64,000 nt of DNA from NCBI RefSeq assembly GCF_003254505.1, contig NZ_QFYP01000001.1:914001-978000 (forward strand), given 5' to 3'. The stretch comes from Phenylobacterium hankyongense (GTDB lineage Bacteria > Pseudomonadota > Alphaproteobacteria > Caulobacterales > Caulobacteraceae). Each line of letters opens with the position of its first letter. The first letter of the stretch is position 1. The notes beneath the pieces were generated by a model. That model saw only the letters and a list, made by a program, of their open reading frames with translations, ran no database searches and was not told where the DNA came from. A program made the translations under genes and the position numbers. Shown here in pieces: positions 46,141-55,517 of the stretch.

Positions 46141-47577
46141 ATGGCCTTAGCCGCGACTGACCGAAAGCTGTTCCTGGGCGCCCGGATGAAACGCCTGAGG
46201 CGTGACCTGGGGCTCACCCAAACCCGCATGGCCGAGGACCTGGGCGTGTCGCCGAGCTACCTGAACCTGCTGGAACGCAACCAGCGGCCGGTGACGGCGC
46301 AGGTGCTGCTGCGGCTGGCCGAGACCTATGACCTGGATCTCAAGAGCCTGTCGTCGGATCCGGAGTCGGCCAGCGCCACGGGCCTGGCGGAGGTGTTCTC
46401 CGACCAGATGTTCCGCGACCTGGCGGTGGCCCGCCACGAGGTCGCCGAGGTCGCCGACAGCGCGCCGGGCGTCTCCGAGGCGATCGTGCGCCTCTACCGG
46501 GCCTATCTCGACCAGCGCCGGATGACCGACCTCGGCGCGGTCGGCCGGCCCGAGGACGGCGCGCCGCAGCCGGTGGTGATGCCGTCCGACTGGGTGCGCG
46601 ACTTCATCCAGGCCCAGAAGAACTATTTCGGCGACCTGGAGGAGGCCGCCGATGCGCTCTCCGCCGAGCTGAAGCCCGAGCCGCAGGACTTCGCCGGCGC
46701 GGCGCGCGCCCGGCTGGCGGCCAGGCACGGCATCCAGGTGCGGGTGGTGCCGGTGGATGTGCTGCCGGAGAGCGTGCGCCGGTTCGACCACCATCGCCGC
46801 CGGCTGTTCCTGTCCGAGGTGCTGACCGGGGCCGGCCGCGCCTTCTCGCTGGCCTACCAGCTGGCGGTGCTGGAGAACGGCGAGCTGCTGGAGGCCCTGG
46901 CCGAGCGCGCCGCGCCCCCCGACCGGCCGACCCGCAACCTCTTGAAGGTCAGCCTCGCCAACTATCTGGCCGCCGCGGTGCTGATGCCCTACGCCGCCTT
47001 CCACGACGCGGCCGAACACACCGCCTACGACATCGAGCTGATCCGCGCCCGGTTCGGGGTCTCGTTCGAACAGGCCTGCCACCGGCTGACCACGATGGCG
47101 CGGCCGGGCGCGCGGGGCGTGCCCTTCTTCATGGTGCGGGTGGATTCGGCCGGCAACATCTCCAAGCGGTTCGCGGGCTCGGCCTTCCCGTTTTCGCGCT
47201 TCGGCGGCGCCTGCCCGCGCTGGAACATCCACTCCAGCTTCCGCACCCCCAGCCGCATCGTCACCCAGATCGTCGAGACGCCGGACGGCCAGCGCTACTT
47301 CACCATGGCCCGCACCGTGGCGCGCATCGCCACCCCCTACGCGGGCGAGGATTCCGAGCTCGCCATCGGCATGGGCTGCGAGCTGAAATACGCCGAGCGC
47401 CTGGTCTATTCGCGCGGCCTCGACCTGAAGGAGCCGGTGGCCACCCCGATCGGGCCGGCGTGCCGGATCTGCGAGCGGCCGGCCTGCCCGCAGCGCGCGG
47501 CCGAGCCGATCAGCCGTACGCTGACGGTGGACGATTTCACCAAGTCGATCTCGCCCTACCCGTTCGCCTCGACCTGA
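46141..47577 (+). CDS. RamB/ScfR-type transcriptional regulator (XRE HTH + short-chain acyl-CoA sensor domain)
   Basis: This 478-residue protein has an N-terminal XRE helix-turn-helix (MKRLRRDLGLTQTRMAEDLGVSPSYLNLLERNQRP), then an IrrE-like (M78) region and a C-terminal DUF2083-type domain with a Cys-rich CRICERPACPQR motif. This is the family of short-chain fatty acyl-CoA regulators (RamB, MccR, ScfR) that control glyoxylate and methylcitrate genes. Position divergent from aceA strongly suggests that it regulates the glyoxylate shunt. Confidence 0.92.
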   Translation: MALAATDRKLFLGARMKRLRRDLGLTQTRMAEDLGVSPSYLNLLERNQRPVTAQVLLRLAETYDLDLKSLSSDPESASATGLAEVFSDQMFRDLAVARHEVAEVADSAPGVSEAIVRLYRAYLDQRRMTDLGAVGRPEDGAPQPVVMPSDWVRDFIQAQKNYFGDLEEAADALSAELKPEPQDFAGAARARLAARHGIQVRVVPVDVLPESVRRFDHHRRRLFLSEVLTGAGRAFSLAYQLAVLENGELLEALAERAAPPDRPTRNLLKVSLANYLAAAVLMPYAAFHDAAEHTAYDIELIRARFGVSFEQACHRLTTMARPGARGVPFFMVRVDSAGNISKRFAGSAFPFSRFGGACPRWNIHSSFRTPSRIVTQIVETPDGQRYFTMARTVARIATPYAGEDSELAIGMGCELKYAERLVYSRGLDLKEPVATPIGPACRICERPACPQRAAEPISRTLTVDDFTKSISPYPFAST

Positions 47578-47641
47578 AGGCGCATCCCCTCTGGCGCCAC
47601 GCCCGCCGGCCGTGCACAAAGAGGGCTCAACGGGGGAGACC

Positions 47642-48868
47642 ATGGCGCGCAGTGCGGTCCGATCGACCGACCGGTTCGAACGCAAGCGCGAGGCGATCCT
47701 CGACGCGGCGACGGAGATCCTCAACCGCCAGGGCGTCAAGGGCCTGACGCTCAGCGTGGCGGCCGCGGCGGTGGACCTCTCGACCACCAGCGTCACCTAC
47801 TATTTCAAGCGCAAGGACGACCTCGCCGCCGCCTGCCTGATGCGCGGGGTCGACGCCCTGCAGCAGATGCTCGACGCGGCGCTGGAAGCCCCGACGCCCG
47901 CCGAACGGCTGCACGTCCTGCTCGAGCTCTACCTGGAGCGCGTGCGGCTGACGACGGTGGGCGAGGCGCCGCCGCTGCCGGTGCTGGCCGACATCCGCGC
48001 GCTCAACCAGCCGCGCCGCGGCGAGGTGTCCAAGGCGTTCGGCAAGATGTTCCGCCGCACCCGGGAGATCTTCGAGGCCGAGTCGCTGTCGTGGCTGTCG
48101 CGCGGCCGCCGCACGGCGCGCACCCACATGCTGCTGGAGCAGCTGTTCTGGGCCGGCGCCTGGCTGCCGAAGTACGACCCGGAGGACTACCCGCGCATCC
48201 GCGAGCGGATGTACGACATCCTGATCGGCGGCATGGCGGCGGAGACCTCCAGCTGGGGCCCGACGCCGATCCCGATGACCGAGCTCGCCCCGCGCGACCG
48301 CCAGGAGATGAGCCGCGAGACCTTCCTCCTGGCCGCCACCCGGCTGATCAACTCCCGGGGCTATCGCGGCGCCTCGGTGGACAAGATCTCCGCCGAGCTG
48401 AACGTCACCAAGGGCAGCTTCTACCATCACAACGACGCCAAGGACGACCTGGTGGTGGCCTGTTTCGACCGCACCTTCGACGTCATGCGGCGGGTGCAGA
48501 GGCTGGCCATGGCGCTGCCCGGCGACGAGTGGACCAGGCTGTCGAGCGCCGCCGCCGCCCTGGCCGAGTTCCAGCTTTCCGAGCACGGCCCGCTGCTGCG
48601 GAGCTCGGCCCTGACCGCCCTGCCCGAGCCGATCCGGCTGGAGATGGTGCAGCATTCCAACCGGGTGTCCGACCGCTTCGCCTCGATGATCTCCGACGGC
48701 ATCGCCGAGGGCTCGCTGCGGCCGGTGGACCCGTTCATCGCCGCGCAGATGCTGAACGCCACCCTGAACGCCGGCGCGGAGCTGGGCTTCTGGGTGCCCG
48801 GGGTCAGCCAGAAGGCGGCGCCGGCGGTGTTCGCCCGGCCGCTGCTGATGGGAATCTTCGAGAAGTAG
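47642..48868 (+). CDS. Fused double TetR-family transcriptional regulator
   Basis: This 408-residue protein carries two TetR helix-turn-helix domains in one chain. The first (about 37-56) is LTLSVAAAAVDLSTTSVTYYF and the second (about 243-263) is ASVDKISAELNVTKGSFYHH, each followed by ligand-domain-like helices. Single TetR proteins are about 200 residues, so this is an in-frame fusion of two. It could form an intramolecular pseudo-dimer. ATG 47642 follows GGGGGAG. The downstream neighbours are a convergent symporter gene and TonB receptor; it may control those or the acyl-CoA loci. Confidence 0.85.
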   Translation: MARSAVRSTDRFERKREAILDAATEILNRQGVKGLTLSVAAAAVDLSTTSVTYYFKRKDDLAAACLMRGVDALQQMLDAALEAPTPAERLHVLLELYLERVRLTTVGEAPPLPVLADIRALNQPRRGEVSKAFGKMFRRTREIFEAESLSWLSRGRRTARTHMLLEQLFWAGAWLPKYDPEDYPRIRERMYDILIGGMAAETSSWGPTPIPMTELAPRDRQEMSRETFLLAATRLINSRGYRGASVDKISAELNVTKGSFYHHNDAKDDLVVACFDRTFDVMRRVQRLAMALPGDEWTRLSSAAAALAEFQLSEHGPLLRSSALTALPEPIRLEMVQHSNRVSDRFASMISDGIAEGSLRPVDPFIAAQMLNATLNAGAELGFWVPGVSQKAAPAVFARPLLMGIFEK

Positions 48869-48884
48869 CGCCCCGCCCTCGCGC

Positions 48885-50378
48885 CTAGCCCACCCGCTCC
48901 ACCGCCCCGCTTGCGCCGACCTCCAGGCGCGCGGCCTCGGCCAGCGCCGCGGCGTCGCGCAGCCGTTCCAGGTTCCGCTCATGGGTGGCGCGGTCGATCT
49001 TGTAGAGGTTGAGGACGGCGATCGAGGCGCCGCTCAGCAGCGCGATGGCCGGCAGGTAGATCAGCGCCAGGTGGCGCACGATGGCAGGGTCCACCGTGCC
49101 CGGCAGGGCGTGGGCTGGGAACTTCACCAGGCTGATCATCAGGCCGGCCAGGAAGGCGCCCAGGCCGGTGGTGATCTTCGGCACCAGGCCGTTGGCGGCG
49201 AACAGCACGCCCTCCGACCGCACTCCCGACTTCACCGCATGGTCCTCCACCACGTCGGCGGTCATCGAGGTGAGGATCACATAGGCCATCAGGGCGAGCG
49301 CGGCGGTGACCACCACGTCGATGAACAGCAGGACGTAGAGCACGCCCGAGCCGTTGGGCGGCATGACGCCCGCCATCCGCGCCGCGATCGGCATCAGCGA
49401 GGTCACCAGGGAGACCGAGAACAGGCCGACCATGGCCTCCTTCTTGCCGAACCGCTTGGCGATCGCCGGGGCCAGGAAGACGCCGATGACCGACGCCAGC
49501 AGCCCGCCCGAGGCCAGCGGGCCGATGGCCTGCGGCTTCAGCCCCCAGAGGTGCAGGTAGAAATAGGTCGAGAGGCCGGTGGTGATGCCGTAGGCCGCGC
49601 CGCCGAGCACGCTGGCCCCCATGATGGTGAGCAGCGACGGGTTGGCGAAGGTGGCGGCGATCTCGCGGAACGTCTCGACCACGCTGAGCTTGCGCGCCGG
49701 CGGCTGGTGCAGGCCGCGGATGCGGTTGTGGGTGGCCGCGGTCGAGGCGAGGATGGCCACCAGGATCACTCCGGCCGACAGCGTCCCGAACCGGGCGTAG
49801 GCGTCGCGGTTCAGCGCCCCGAGCGGGTTGGCCGCGTCCTGCCGCAGGAACACCGAATAGAGCAGGATGCCCATCACCGCGGCGGTGGCGATCATGAAGA
49901 ACCACCGGTAGGCGAACAGCGAGGTGCGCTGGTCGTAGTCCGGCGCGAGCTCGGGCCCGAGCGCCGTGGACGGGATCTCGTAGCTGGCCAGCGAGATGCG
50001 CACGCCGATCAGCATCAGGATCGCGAAGGCGAAGGCCTCGGTGGCGCCCAGGCCCCGCGGCGCATGCCAGAGCAGGTAGAAGAACCCCGCCGCCGGCAGC
50101 GCCGAGCCGTACATGAAGGGGTGGCGTCGTCCCCACCCGGACCTCAGGTTGTCGGACCAGCGTCCGATCAGCGGATCGACCACCGCGTCGACGCACAGCG
50201 ACAGCATGATGGCCGCGCCCACCCAGACGCCGGGGATGCCGATCACCTGGTTGAAATAGAGCTGCAGCACCGAGGCCGACAGCACCGCCAGCGACACCCC
50301 GTAGGAGATCGATCCGAGGCCGTAGCTGAGCTTGAGCGGCAGGGAGATGGCCGGCGCCGCCGGCTGCGAAGTGCTCAT
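48885..50378 (-). CDS. GPH-type sugar:cation symporter (MFS)
   Basis: This 497-residue inner-membrane protein has about 12 hydrophobic segments and the GPH (melibiose-type) signature region: DAVVDPLIGRWSDNLRSGWGRRHPFMYGSALP. It should co-transport a sugar or glycoside. It lies about 185 bases downstream of a TonB receptor gene on the same strand; between them is a long hairpin. The pair likely forms an outer and inner membrane uptake path. The TetR fusion gene is convergent. Confidence 0.9.
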   Translation of the reverse strand: MSTSQPAAPAISLPLKLSYGLGSISYGVSLAVLSASVLQLYFNQVIGIPGVWVGAAIMLSLCVDAVVDPLIGRWSDNLRSGWGRRHPFMYGSALPAAGFFYLLWHAPRGLGATEAFAFAILMLIGVRISLASYEIPSTALGPELAPDYDQRTSLFAYRWFFMIATAAVMGILLYSVFLRQDAANPLGALNRDAYARFGTLSAGVILVAILASTAATHNRIRGLHQPPARKLSVVETFREIAATFANPSLLTIMGASVLGGAAYGITTGLSTYFYLHLWGLKPQAIGPLASGGLLASVIGVFLAPAIAKRFGKKEAMVGLFSVSLVTSLMPIAARMAGVMPPNGSGVLYVLLFIDVVVTAALALMAYVILTSMTADVVEDHAVKSGVRSEGVLFAANGLVPKITTGLGAFLAGLMISLVKFPAHALPGTVDPAIVRHLALIYLPAIALLSGASIAVLNLYKIDRATHERNLERLRDAAALAEAARLEVGASGAVERVG

Positions 50379-50512
50379 CGCTGGATGCCTCCCGCCGCGA
50401 GCGAGCGCGGTTCTTGTCCGGCGACGGTGGGCGAGGCCTCGGGAGCCGTCAACGGCTATGATCCCCGACCCCGGCATTTTTCGAATAATCGGCATGCTGG
50501 GGGCCATAGCAA

Positions 50513-50542
50513 ACGGGGCGCGCCGTCGCCGGCGCGCCCCGT
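50513..50542 (-). terminator. Long GC hairpin terminator between TonB receptor and symporter
   Basis: ACGGGGCGCGCCG, loop TCGC and CGGCGCGCCCCGT make a perfect 13-base-pair stem. On the minus strand it is followed by TTTGC. It lies just after the TonB receptor stop and probably ends or attenuates that transcript. Confidence 0.75.
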
Positions 50543-50563
50543 CCGCCGCAAAGAACGCCGAAC

Positions 50564-53296
50564 TCAGAAGAACTTGTACTGCAGCTCCACGCCGACGGTC
50601 CGCGGCGGGGTGAGCTCGAGGTTCTGGGCCCCGTTCGCGAAGTTGAGGTTGCGCTGCGACCCCTGCACCGCGGCGTCATAGCCTTCCGTATCGAACACGT
50701 TGCGCACGTAGGCGATGATCACGTACTTGCCGTCGCGGGCGGTCCAGTTGGCGCGCAGGTCCACCTGGTCCCAGGCCGGAGCCTCGTTCCAGGGCCGCGA
50801 GAAGATGTTGGCGTAGGCCTTGGCGCGATAGATGTAGCTGGCGTTCAGGGTCAGCGTGCCCGGCGACAGGAAGAACGAATAGCCGGCGTTGAGGGCCACC
50901 TTGTGCTCCGGCGCCTGCGGCAGCCGGTTGCCGACCACGCTCACCGGCGTCGTCACCACGTTGTCGTTCACGTCCGAATAGACGCCGCTCTTCTCGATGC
51001 GGGTGTGGTCGAACGAGTAGTCGAGCGAGACCCGCAGCGGCTGGATGGGTTGCCAGATGGCGTCCACCTCCAGCCCGTCGGACAGCGACTCGGCGATGTT
51101 GATGAACTGGGTGACCGTGGTCGGCCCGATCTTCACCGACACCGGCGCCTGCAGGTTGTGATACTGCAGGTAGTAGACCGCGGCGTTGACCTGCAGCGTC
51201 GGGCCGAAGTTCTTCTTCAGGCCGATCTCGTAGGCGTCGACTGTCTCCGGAGCCGCCTCGGGGTTGGCGAGGCCGCTGCCGGCCGCCAGGCCGAAGGCCT
51301 TGTAGCCGCGGCTGTAGCGGGCGTAGCCCATGGTCCCTTCGCTCGGATCCCATTGCACGCCGAGGGTGCCGGTCCAGGCGTCGGAGGTGTCGCCCAGGTG
51401 GCGGACCATGTTCCCGGTGACCGGATCGATCTTGTACTGGGTGCAGACGCCGGCGGCGGTGCAGGTGACCGGGTCGGTGACGCCCTTGGCGCCCGCGGCG
51501 GTGGTGGTCGGGGCAAGCGTGGTGGTCAGGTCGAAGGCGCCGTTGCCGAGGCCGGTCAGCGGGGCCAGGGCGTTGCCGAGGCCCAGCGCCTGCCCGATGC
51601 CAGGCAGGGCGTTGATGTTGCCGAGCAGGCTGCCCCAGTTGGCCGCCGTGCCCGGACCAAAGCCGCCCAGGCCCAGCGCCGCATAAAGCCCCGGCATGCA
51701 GACGTCCGAGAAGCAGACCACCCGCTTGTATTCGGTGCCGTACTTGCGGTCCTTGGTGTAGCGCAGGCCGGCGGTGAACTTCAGGGTGTCGGTGGCCTTC
51801 CAGTCCAGCTGGCCGAAGGCGGCCTTGCTCTCGGTGGTCATGTCGTAGTCGCCGAGGTTCCAGGCGCCGCTCGGGTTCGGCGCGGCGCCGAGGACCGGAT
51901 GCTGCAGCTGGGCGTTGTTCGGCTCGAAGAGGTCCGGCGACGGCGTCGAGGCCTGATATTTCTCGTGGTACTGGTAGAGGCCGAAGATCCATTGCAGCGG
52001 GGAATCGCCGGTCGAGGTGATGTTGATCTCGTTGCTGAACCACTTCGGGTGCTCGAAGTAGTGGTAGGTGTCCAGCCCGTCGACGGTCAGCGGTGCGCAG
52101 TCGGTGGGCGCGCGGCCGATCGAGAACAGAGTGTGGATCGTGTTGCAGATCGAGGTCGGCGCCAGCGGGATCTGGTAAGACTTGACGTTCGAGGCGTCGC
52201 CGTCGCCGTTCAGGTCGTAGTTATAGTTCTGCAGGCCGCCGATGTACTTAATGTCAAAGGTCGGCATGTGGTAGACGAAGCTGCCCGCCAGCACGTGGAC
52301 GTTGTCCAGCGAGACGTGCAGCGGCGTGTTGGTGTTGAACTTGTGGGAATCCTGCAGGGCCGGGTTGGTGGTGGTCGTGCCGCCGTTGAACTGCTGCAGG
52401 CTGCCGGGAACGATGCCGCTCAGCCCGGTGTCCGGGGTGTAGCCGTGGACCGGGTTGTAGATGACCGGAAAGGCCGGATCCAGGAGGCCGGTCTCGTAAG
52501 GGGAATTCAGGTAGCCTGAGCGCGCGCCCGGGCCGCCGCGGTCATCCCATTTCAGGGACTCGTACTTGATCCAGGCCTCGGCGTGCTCGCCAAGGTTGGC
52601 GTCGATCTGGAACTGGTATTCCCACTCGTTCCGCTTCGAGCCTTCCGAGGGCATGCCCGGATTGACGTTTTCGAAGTAGCCGTCGCGCTGATCGAGCTTA
52701 TAGCCGGCGACGCGGACCCGCAGGTTGTCGGTGATCGGCCCCGAGGCCGCAGCCTGGAAGTTGGTGTAGCCGTAGTTCTCGCCGATCGCCCGGACCTCCG
52801 CATAGGGATGGTCGGTCGGCCGCGGGGTGATGATGTTGATCGTGCCGCCGATGGCGTTGCGCCCGTAGAGGGTGCCTTGCGGGCCGCGCAGGACCTCCAC
52901 CCGATCGGTCTCCAGCGGCGGGCCGCCGGCCAGGACCGTGGAGGTGGTGAACACCCCGTCGATGTAGATGGCCACCGCCGCGTCGACGGCGTGGATGTTG
53001 CTCAGCCGCCCGATGCCGCGGACGCTCGCCCGGTCCGAGAAGGTCGAATAGACCAGGCCCGGGGTGAAGTTGGTGTAGTCCTGGATCGTGGTGATCCCGA
53101 GCAGGTCGCGCTGCTTGCTGGTGAAGGCCGAGATGGCCACCGGCACGTCCTGCAGGCTCTGCTCCCGCTTCTCAGCCGTGACGACCAGTTCCTCGATGGT
53201 GTTGGAGCGTTGCGGGGCCGGCTGAGCGTGAGCCGCGCCCGCAATGAGGGCGACGGCCAGCGTGCTGGACGCCAGAAGGCGAGCCTTGGTGTTCAA
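50564..53296 (-). CDS. TonB-dependent receptor (outer membrane)
   Basis: This 910-residue receptor has a signal peptide, the TonB box-like IEELVVTAEKREQSLQDVPVAIS, a plug domain (QDYTNFTPGLVY, RGPQGTLYGRNAIGGTINIITPRP) and a C-terminal barrel ending in F (ELQYKFF). This type is abundant in sphingomonads and Caulobacterales and usually imports aromatic, steroid or plant-derived compounds. With the symporter downstream it forms an uptake pair. Its promoter region has two palindromes (see 53354 and 53377). Confidence 0.95.
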   Translation of the reverse strand: MNTKARLLASSTLAVALIAGAAHAQPAPQRSNTIEELVVTAEKREQSLQDVPVAISAFTSKQRDLLGITTIQDYTNFTPGLVYSTFSDRASVRGIGRLSNIHAVDAAVAIYIDGVFTTSTVLAGGPPLETDRVEVLRGPQGTLYGRNAIGGTINIITPRPTDHPYAEVRAIGENYGYTNFQAAASGPITDNLRVRVAGYKLDQRDGYFENVNPGMPSEGSKRNEWEYQFQIDANLGEHAEAWIKYESLKWDDRGGPGARSGYLNSPYETGLLDPAFPVIYNPVHGYTPDTGLSGIVPGSLQQFNGGTTTTNPALQDSHKFNTNTPLHVSLDNVHVLAGSFVYHMPTFDIKYIGGLQNYNYDLNGDGDASNVKSYQIPLAPTSICNTIHTLFSIGRAPTDCAPLTVDGLDTYHYFEHPKWFSNEINITSTGDSPLQWIFGLYQYHEKYQASTPSPDLFEPNNAQLQHPVLGAAPNPSGAWNLGDYDMTTESKAAFGQLDWKATDTLKFTAGLRYTKDRKYGTEYKRVVCFSDVCMPGLYAALGLGGFGPGTAANWGSLLGNINALPGIGQALGLGNALAPLTGLGNGAFDLTTTLAPTTTAAGAKGVTDPVTCTAAGVCTQYKIDPVTGNMVRHLGDTSDAWTGTLGVQWDPSEGTMGYARYSRGYKAFGLAAGSGLANPEAAPETVDAYEIGLKKNFGPTLQVNAAVYYLQYHNLQAPVSVKIGPTTVTQFINIAESLSDGLEVDAIWQPIQPLRVSLDYSFDHTRIEKSGVYSDVNDNVVTTPVSVVGNRLPQAPEHKVALNAGYSFFLSPGTLTLNASYIYRAKAYANIFSRPWNEAPAWDQVDLRANWTARDGKYVIIAYVRNVFDTEGYDAAVQGSQRNLNFANGAQNLELTPPRTVGVELQYKFF

Positions 53297-53344
53297 ATTT
53301 TCCTCCCCAGAGGTCTGTCAGAATAATTGACATTTCTATGTTTT

Positions 53345-53395
53345 TTTTCAGCCTGACGCAGGCGTCAACCTGCGTCAACAGCCTTGGCTGTTTTT
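53345..53395 (-). promoter_or_regulatory. Promoter/operator region of the second TonB receptor
   Basis: Two palindromes are adjacent: TGACGCAGG (53354-53362), CGTCAA, CCTGCGTCA (53369-53377), a perfect nine-base inverted repeat; and AACAGCC (53377-53383), TT, GGCTGTT (53386-53392). On the minus strand TTGACGC and GCTGAAAA nine bases apart resemble Caulobacter housekeeping promoter elements (TTGACGS, GCTANAWC), though the spacing is shorter than usual. They lie about 50-95 bases upstream of the receptor's ATG. The second could also be a terminator-like hairpin. Confidence 0.5.
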
Positions 53396-53462
53396 GACGT
53401 CTGGTTCGAAAAATCGGTTTGGCGCGGGGCCGGCACCGGCTCCGCGGGCGGCGCGCGGGCGC

Positions 53463-54449
53463 CTAGGGGACGAGCACGATCTTGCCGACGTGGTCGCCGC
53501 TCTCCAGGTAGGCGTGGGCCTGGGCGGCCTCGGCCAGCGGGAAGGTGCGGTCCACCTGCGGCTTGACCTTGCCGGCGGCGATCCACGGCCAGACCACCCG
53601 CTCGACCTCGGCGGCCAGCCGCGCCTTCTCGTCGGCGTCGCGGGGGCGCAGGGTCGAGCCGGCCACCACCGCCCGCTTCTGCATCAGCCGGTAGATCGGC
53701 AGGGTGACGTCGCCGCCGGCCTGGGCGGCGATGAACACGATGCGGCCGCCGGTCTTCAGCGCATCCAGGTCCTTGGCGAAATAGTCGCCGCCGACCATGT
53801 CGAGCACCACGTCGACCCCGCCCTCGCGCTTGGCGGCCTCGGCGAAGTCTTCGGCGCGGGCGTCGACGGCCACATCGGCGCCCAGGGTCAGGGCAGCGGC
53901 GGCCTTGTCGGCCCCGCGGGCGGTGGCGATCACCTTGGCGCCGGCGGCCTTGCCGAGCTGGATCGCCGTCGTCCCGATCCCGGACGTGGCGCCGTGCACC
54001 ATCAGCGTCTCGCCGGCCTTCAATGCGCCGTGCTCGAAGACGTTGGCGTAGACCGTGAACACCGTCTCCGGCAGGGCCGCGGCCTGGACGAAGTCGAGGC
54101 CGTCGGGGATCGGCAGCGCGTGGCGGGCGTCGCACACCGCGTACTCGGCGTAGCCGCCGCCGCCCAGCAGGGCGCAGACCCGGTCGCCGGCCTTCCAGCG
54201 GCCGGCCGCCTCGACCACCTCGCCGGCGATCTCCAGCCCAAGCGTGTCCGGCGCCCCCGGCGGCGGCGGATAGCCGCCCACCCGCTGCAGGATGTCGGGG
54301 CGGTTGATGCCGGCGGCGCGCACCCGGATCAGCACCTGGCCGGGACCGGGCGTCGGCCGCGCAATCTGCACCGGCCGCAAAGCCTGGGCCGGACCCTTGC
54401 CGCCCTCGATGCCGACGGCGGTCATGGTGGGCTGGTCGGATTGGCTCAT
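53463..54449 (-). CDS. NAD(P)H:quinone oxidoreductase (MDR family, zinc-less)
   Basis: This 328-residue protein belongs to the medium-chain dehydrogenase/reductase group of quinone oxidoreductases: VRAAGINRPDILQRVGGYPPPPGAPDTLGLEIAGEVV, and the NADPH-binding VHGATSGIGTTAIQLGKAAGAKVIATA. No zinc-ligand pattern is seen. It should reduce quinones with NADPH. It is divergent from the DUF1192-rcdA locus. Start ATG 54449 is the family start. Confidence 0.92.
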   Translation of the reverse strand: MSQSDQPTMTAVGIEGGKGPAQALRPVQIARPTPGPGQVLIRVRAAGINRPDILQRVGGYPPPPGAPDTLGLEIAGEVVEAAGRWKAGDRVCALLGGGGYAEYAVCDARHALPIPDGLDFVQAAALPETVFTVYANVFEHGALKAGETLMVHGATSGIGTTAIQLGKAAGAKVIATARGADKAAAALTLGADVAVDARAEDFAEAAKREGGVDVVLDMVGGDYFAKDLDALKTGGRIVFIAAQAGGDVTLPIYRLMQKRAVVAGSTLRPRDADEKARLAAEVERVVWPWIAAGKVKPQVDRTFPLAEAAQAHAYLESGDHVGKIVLVP

Positions 54450-54538
54450 GGGTGTGGCTCCGCTGAACTTGCGCAATCGCGCCTTGCGAGGTTGGATAGC
54501 GCCGGAGCGGGGGCCCGCAAAGGAGGCTCGCGAGAGTC

Positions 54539-54745
54539 ATGGACGAACCGGCGGAAGTGCGGATCAGCCGCGGCCAGCGGCTGGTCGAGGCTGTGCGTGA
54601 GGACCTGGAGCTGTTCGGCGTCGCGGAGCTTGAGGAAAGGATCGACGTGCTGCGCTCGGAGATCGCCCGGGTGCAGGCGCAGATCGAGCGCAAGCGGGCG
54701 GGTCGGGCCGCAGCCGATGCGCTGTTTTCGTCGCGCTCAGCCTGA
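54539..54745 (+). CDS. DUF1192 family small protein
   Basis: This 68-residue protein matches DUF1192 with a central coiled-coil-like helix (LELFGVAELEERIDVLRSEIARVQAQIERKR). It commonly lies next to rcdA (DUF1465) in alphaproteobacteria. It is probably cytoplasmic, possibly interacting with cell-cycle or proteolysis machinery by context only. AAGGAGG lies upstream of the ATG. Confidence 0.88.
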   Translation: MDEPAEVRISRGQRLVEAVREDLELFGVAELEERIDVLRSEIARVQAQIERKRAGRAAADALFSSRSA

Positions 54746-54845
54746 GCTTTTTCGGGTAATGGGCGTGGCACGGCGGTTGCACAGGACCGCACCGAAACCG
54801 ACGACCGTCCTGCGGCAGGAAAGCTGAAGGGCCTTAGGGACCGAA

Positions 54846-55364
54846 ATGAACAACGCAAACACCGTCCTGCCCTGGCGCGCTGGCGTGATTCAGGATTTCG
54901 CCCGCTCGGAGCTGTTCGAGCGGACCTTCCAGGAAGGGATGGACCTGGTCGAGGAGACCGCCGGCTATCTCGACGGCCCGGGCCGCCAGGAATCCAAGCT
55001 CCTGTCGCGCAACGCCGCCCTGGCCTACGCCTCGGAGAGCATGCGCCTCACCACACGGCTGATGCAGGTGGCCTCGTGGCTGCTGGTGCAGCGCGCGGTG
55101 CGCGAGGGGGACATGGCGCCCGACGCGGCCTGCGAGGACCGCTACCGCCTGTCGGCCGAAGAGGTGTGCCGCGGGGTCCCCGAGGAACCGGCCGAGGACG
55201 ACCTGCCGGCCGGCCTGCTGATGCTGCTCGATCGGTCGGAGCGGCTCTACGAGCGGGTCCGCCACCTGGACCGGCGCATGTATGTCGAAGCCACCGTCGA
55301 CGAGACGCCGCACCCGGTGCTCTCCCAGTTCGACCGCCTGAAGAGCGCGCTCGGCGGGTTCTGA
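54846..55364 (+). CDS. rcdA: RcdA, adaptor for ClpXP degradation of CtrA (DUF1465)
   Basis: This 172-residue protein matches DUF1465/RcdA: FARSELFERTFQEGMDLVEETAGYLDGPGRQESKLLSRNAALAYASESMRLTTRLMQVASWLLVQRAVREG. In Caulobacter, RcdA works with CpdR and PopA as an adaptor that brings CtrA to ClpXP during the cell cycle. The helical bundle is recognisable and the length (171-172) is right. A disordered C-terminal tail (after about 150) is typical. It lies 100 bases after DUF1192. Confidence 0.93.
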   Translation: MNNANTVLPWRAGVIQDFARSELFERTFQEGMDLVEETAGYLDGPGRQESKLLSRNAALAYASESMRLTTRLMQVASWLLVQRAVREGDMAPDAACEDRYRLSAEEVCRGVPEEPAEDDLPAGLLMLLDRSERLYERVRHLDRRMYVEATVDETPHPVLSQFDRLKSALGGF

Positions 55365-55382
55365 GCTGACCCTCACCTTGTG

Positions 55383-55501
55383 ATCCCGGGAGCCGCGCAA
55401 CGGCTGTCCGGGATGACGGCGTTTGGGGGGAGGCCAGATACACAAACGCCGCGGACCTGTTGGGGCCGCGGCGCGCATGGACCCCCGGGACAGGCCCGGG
55501 G
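55383..55501. repeat. Palindromic (REP-like) elements between rcdA and rpmE
   Basis: Two hairpins lie between convergent genes: ATCCCGG...CCGGGAT (55383-55414) with an inner AGCCG/CGGCT stem, and CCCCGGG-ACAGG-CCCGGGG (55483-55501). They resemble the elements at 2507-2597 and 7781-7811. They may act as transcription ends for both genes. Confidence 0.65.
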
Positions 55502-55517
55502 ATGACGTCGTTCAAGC

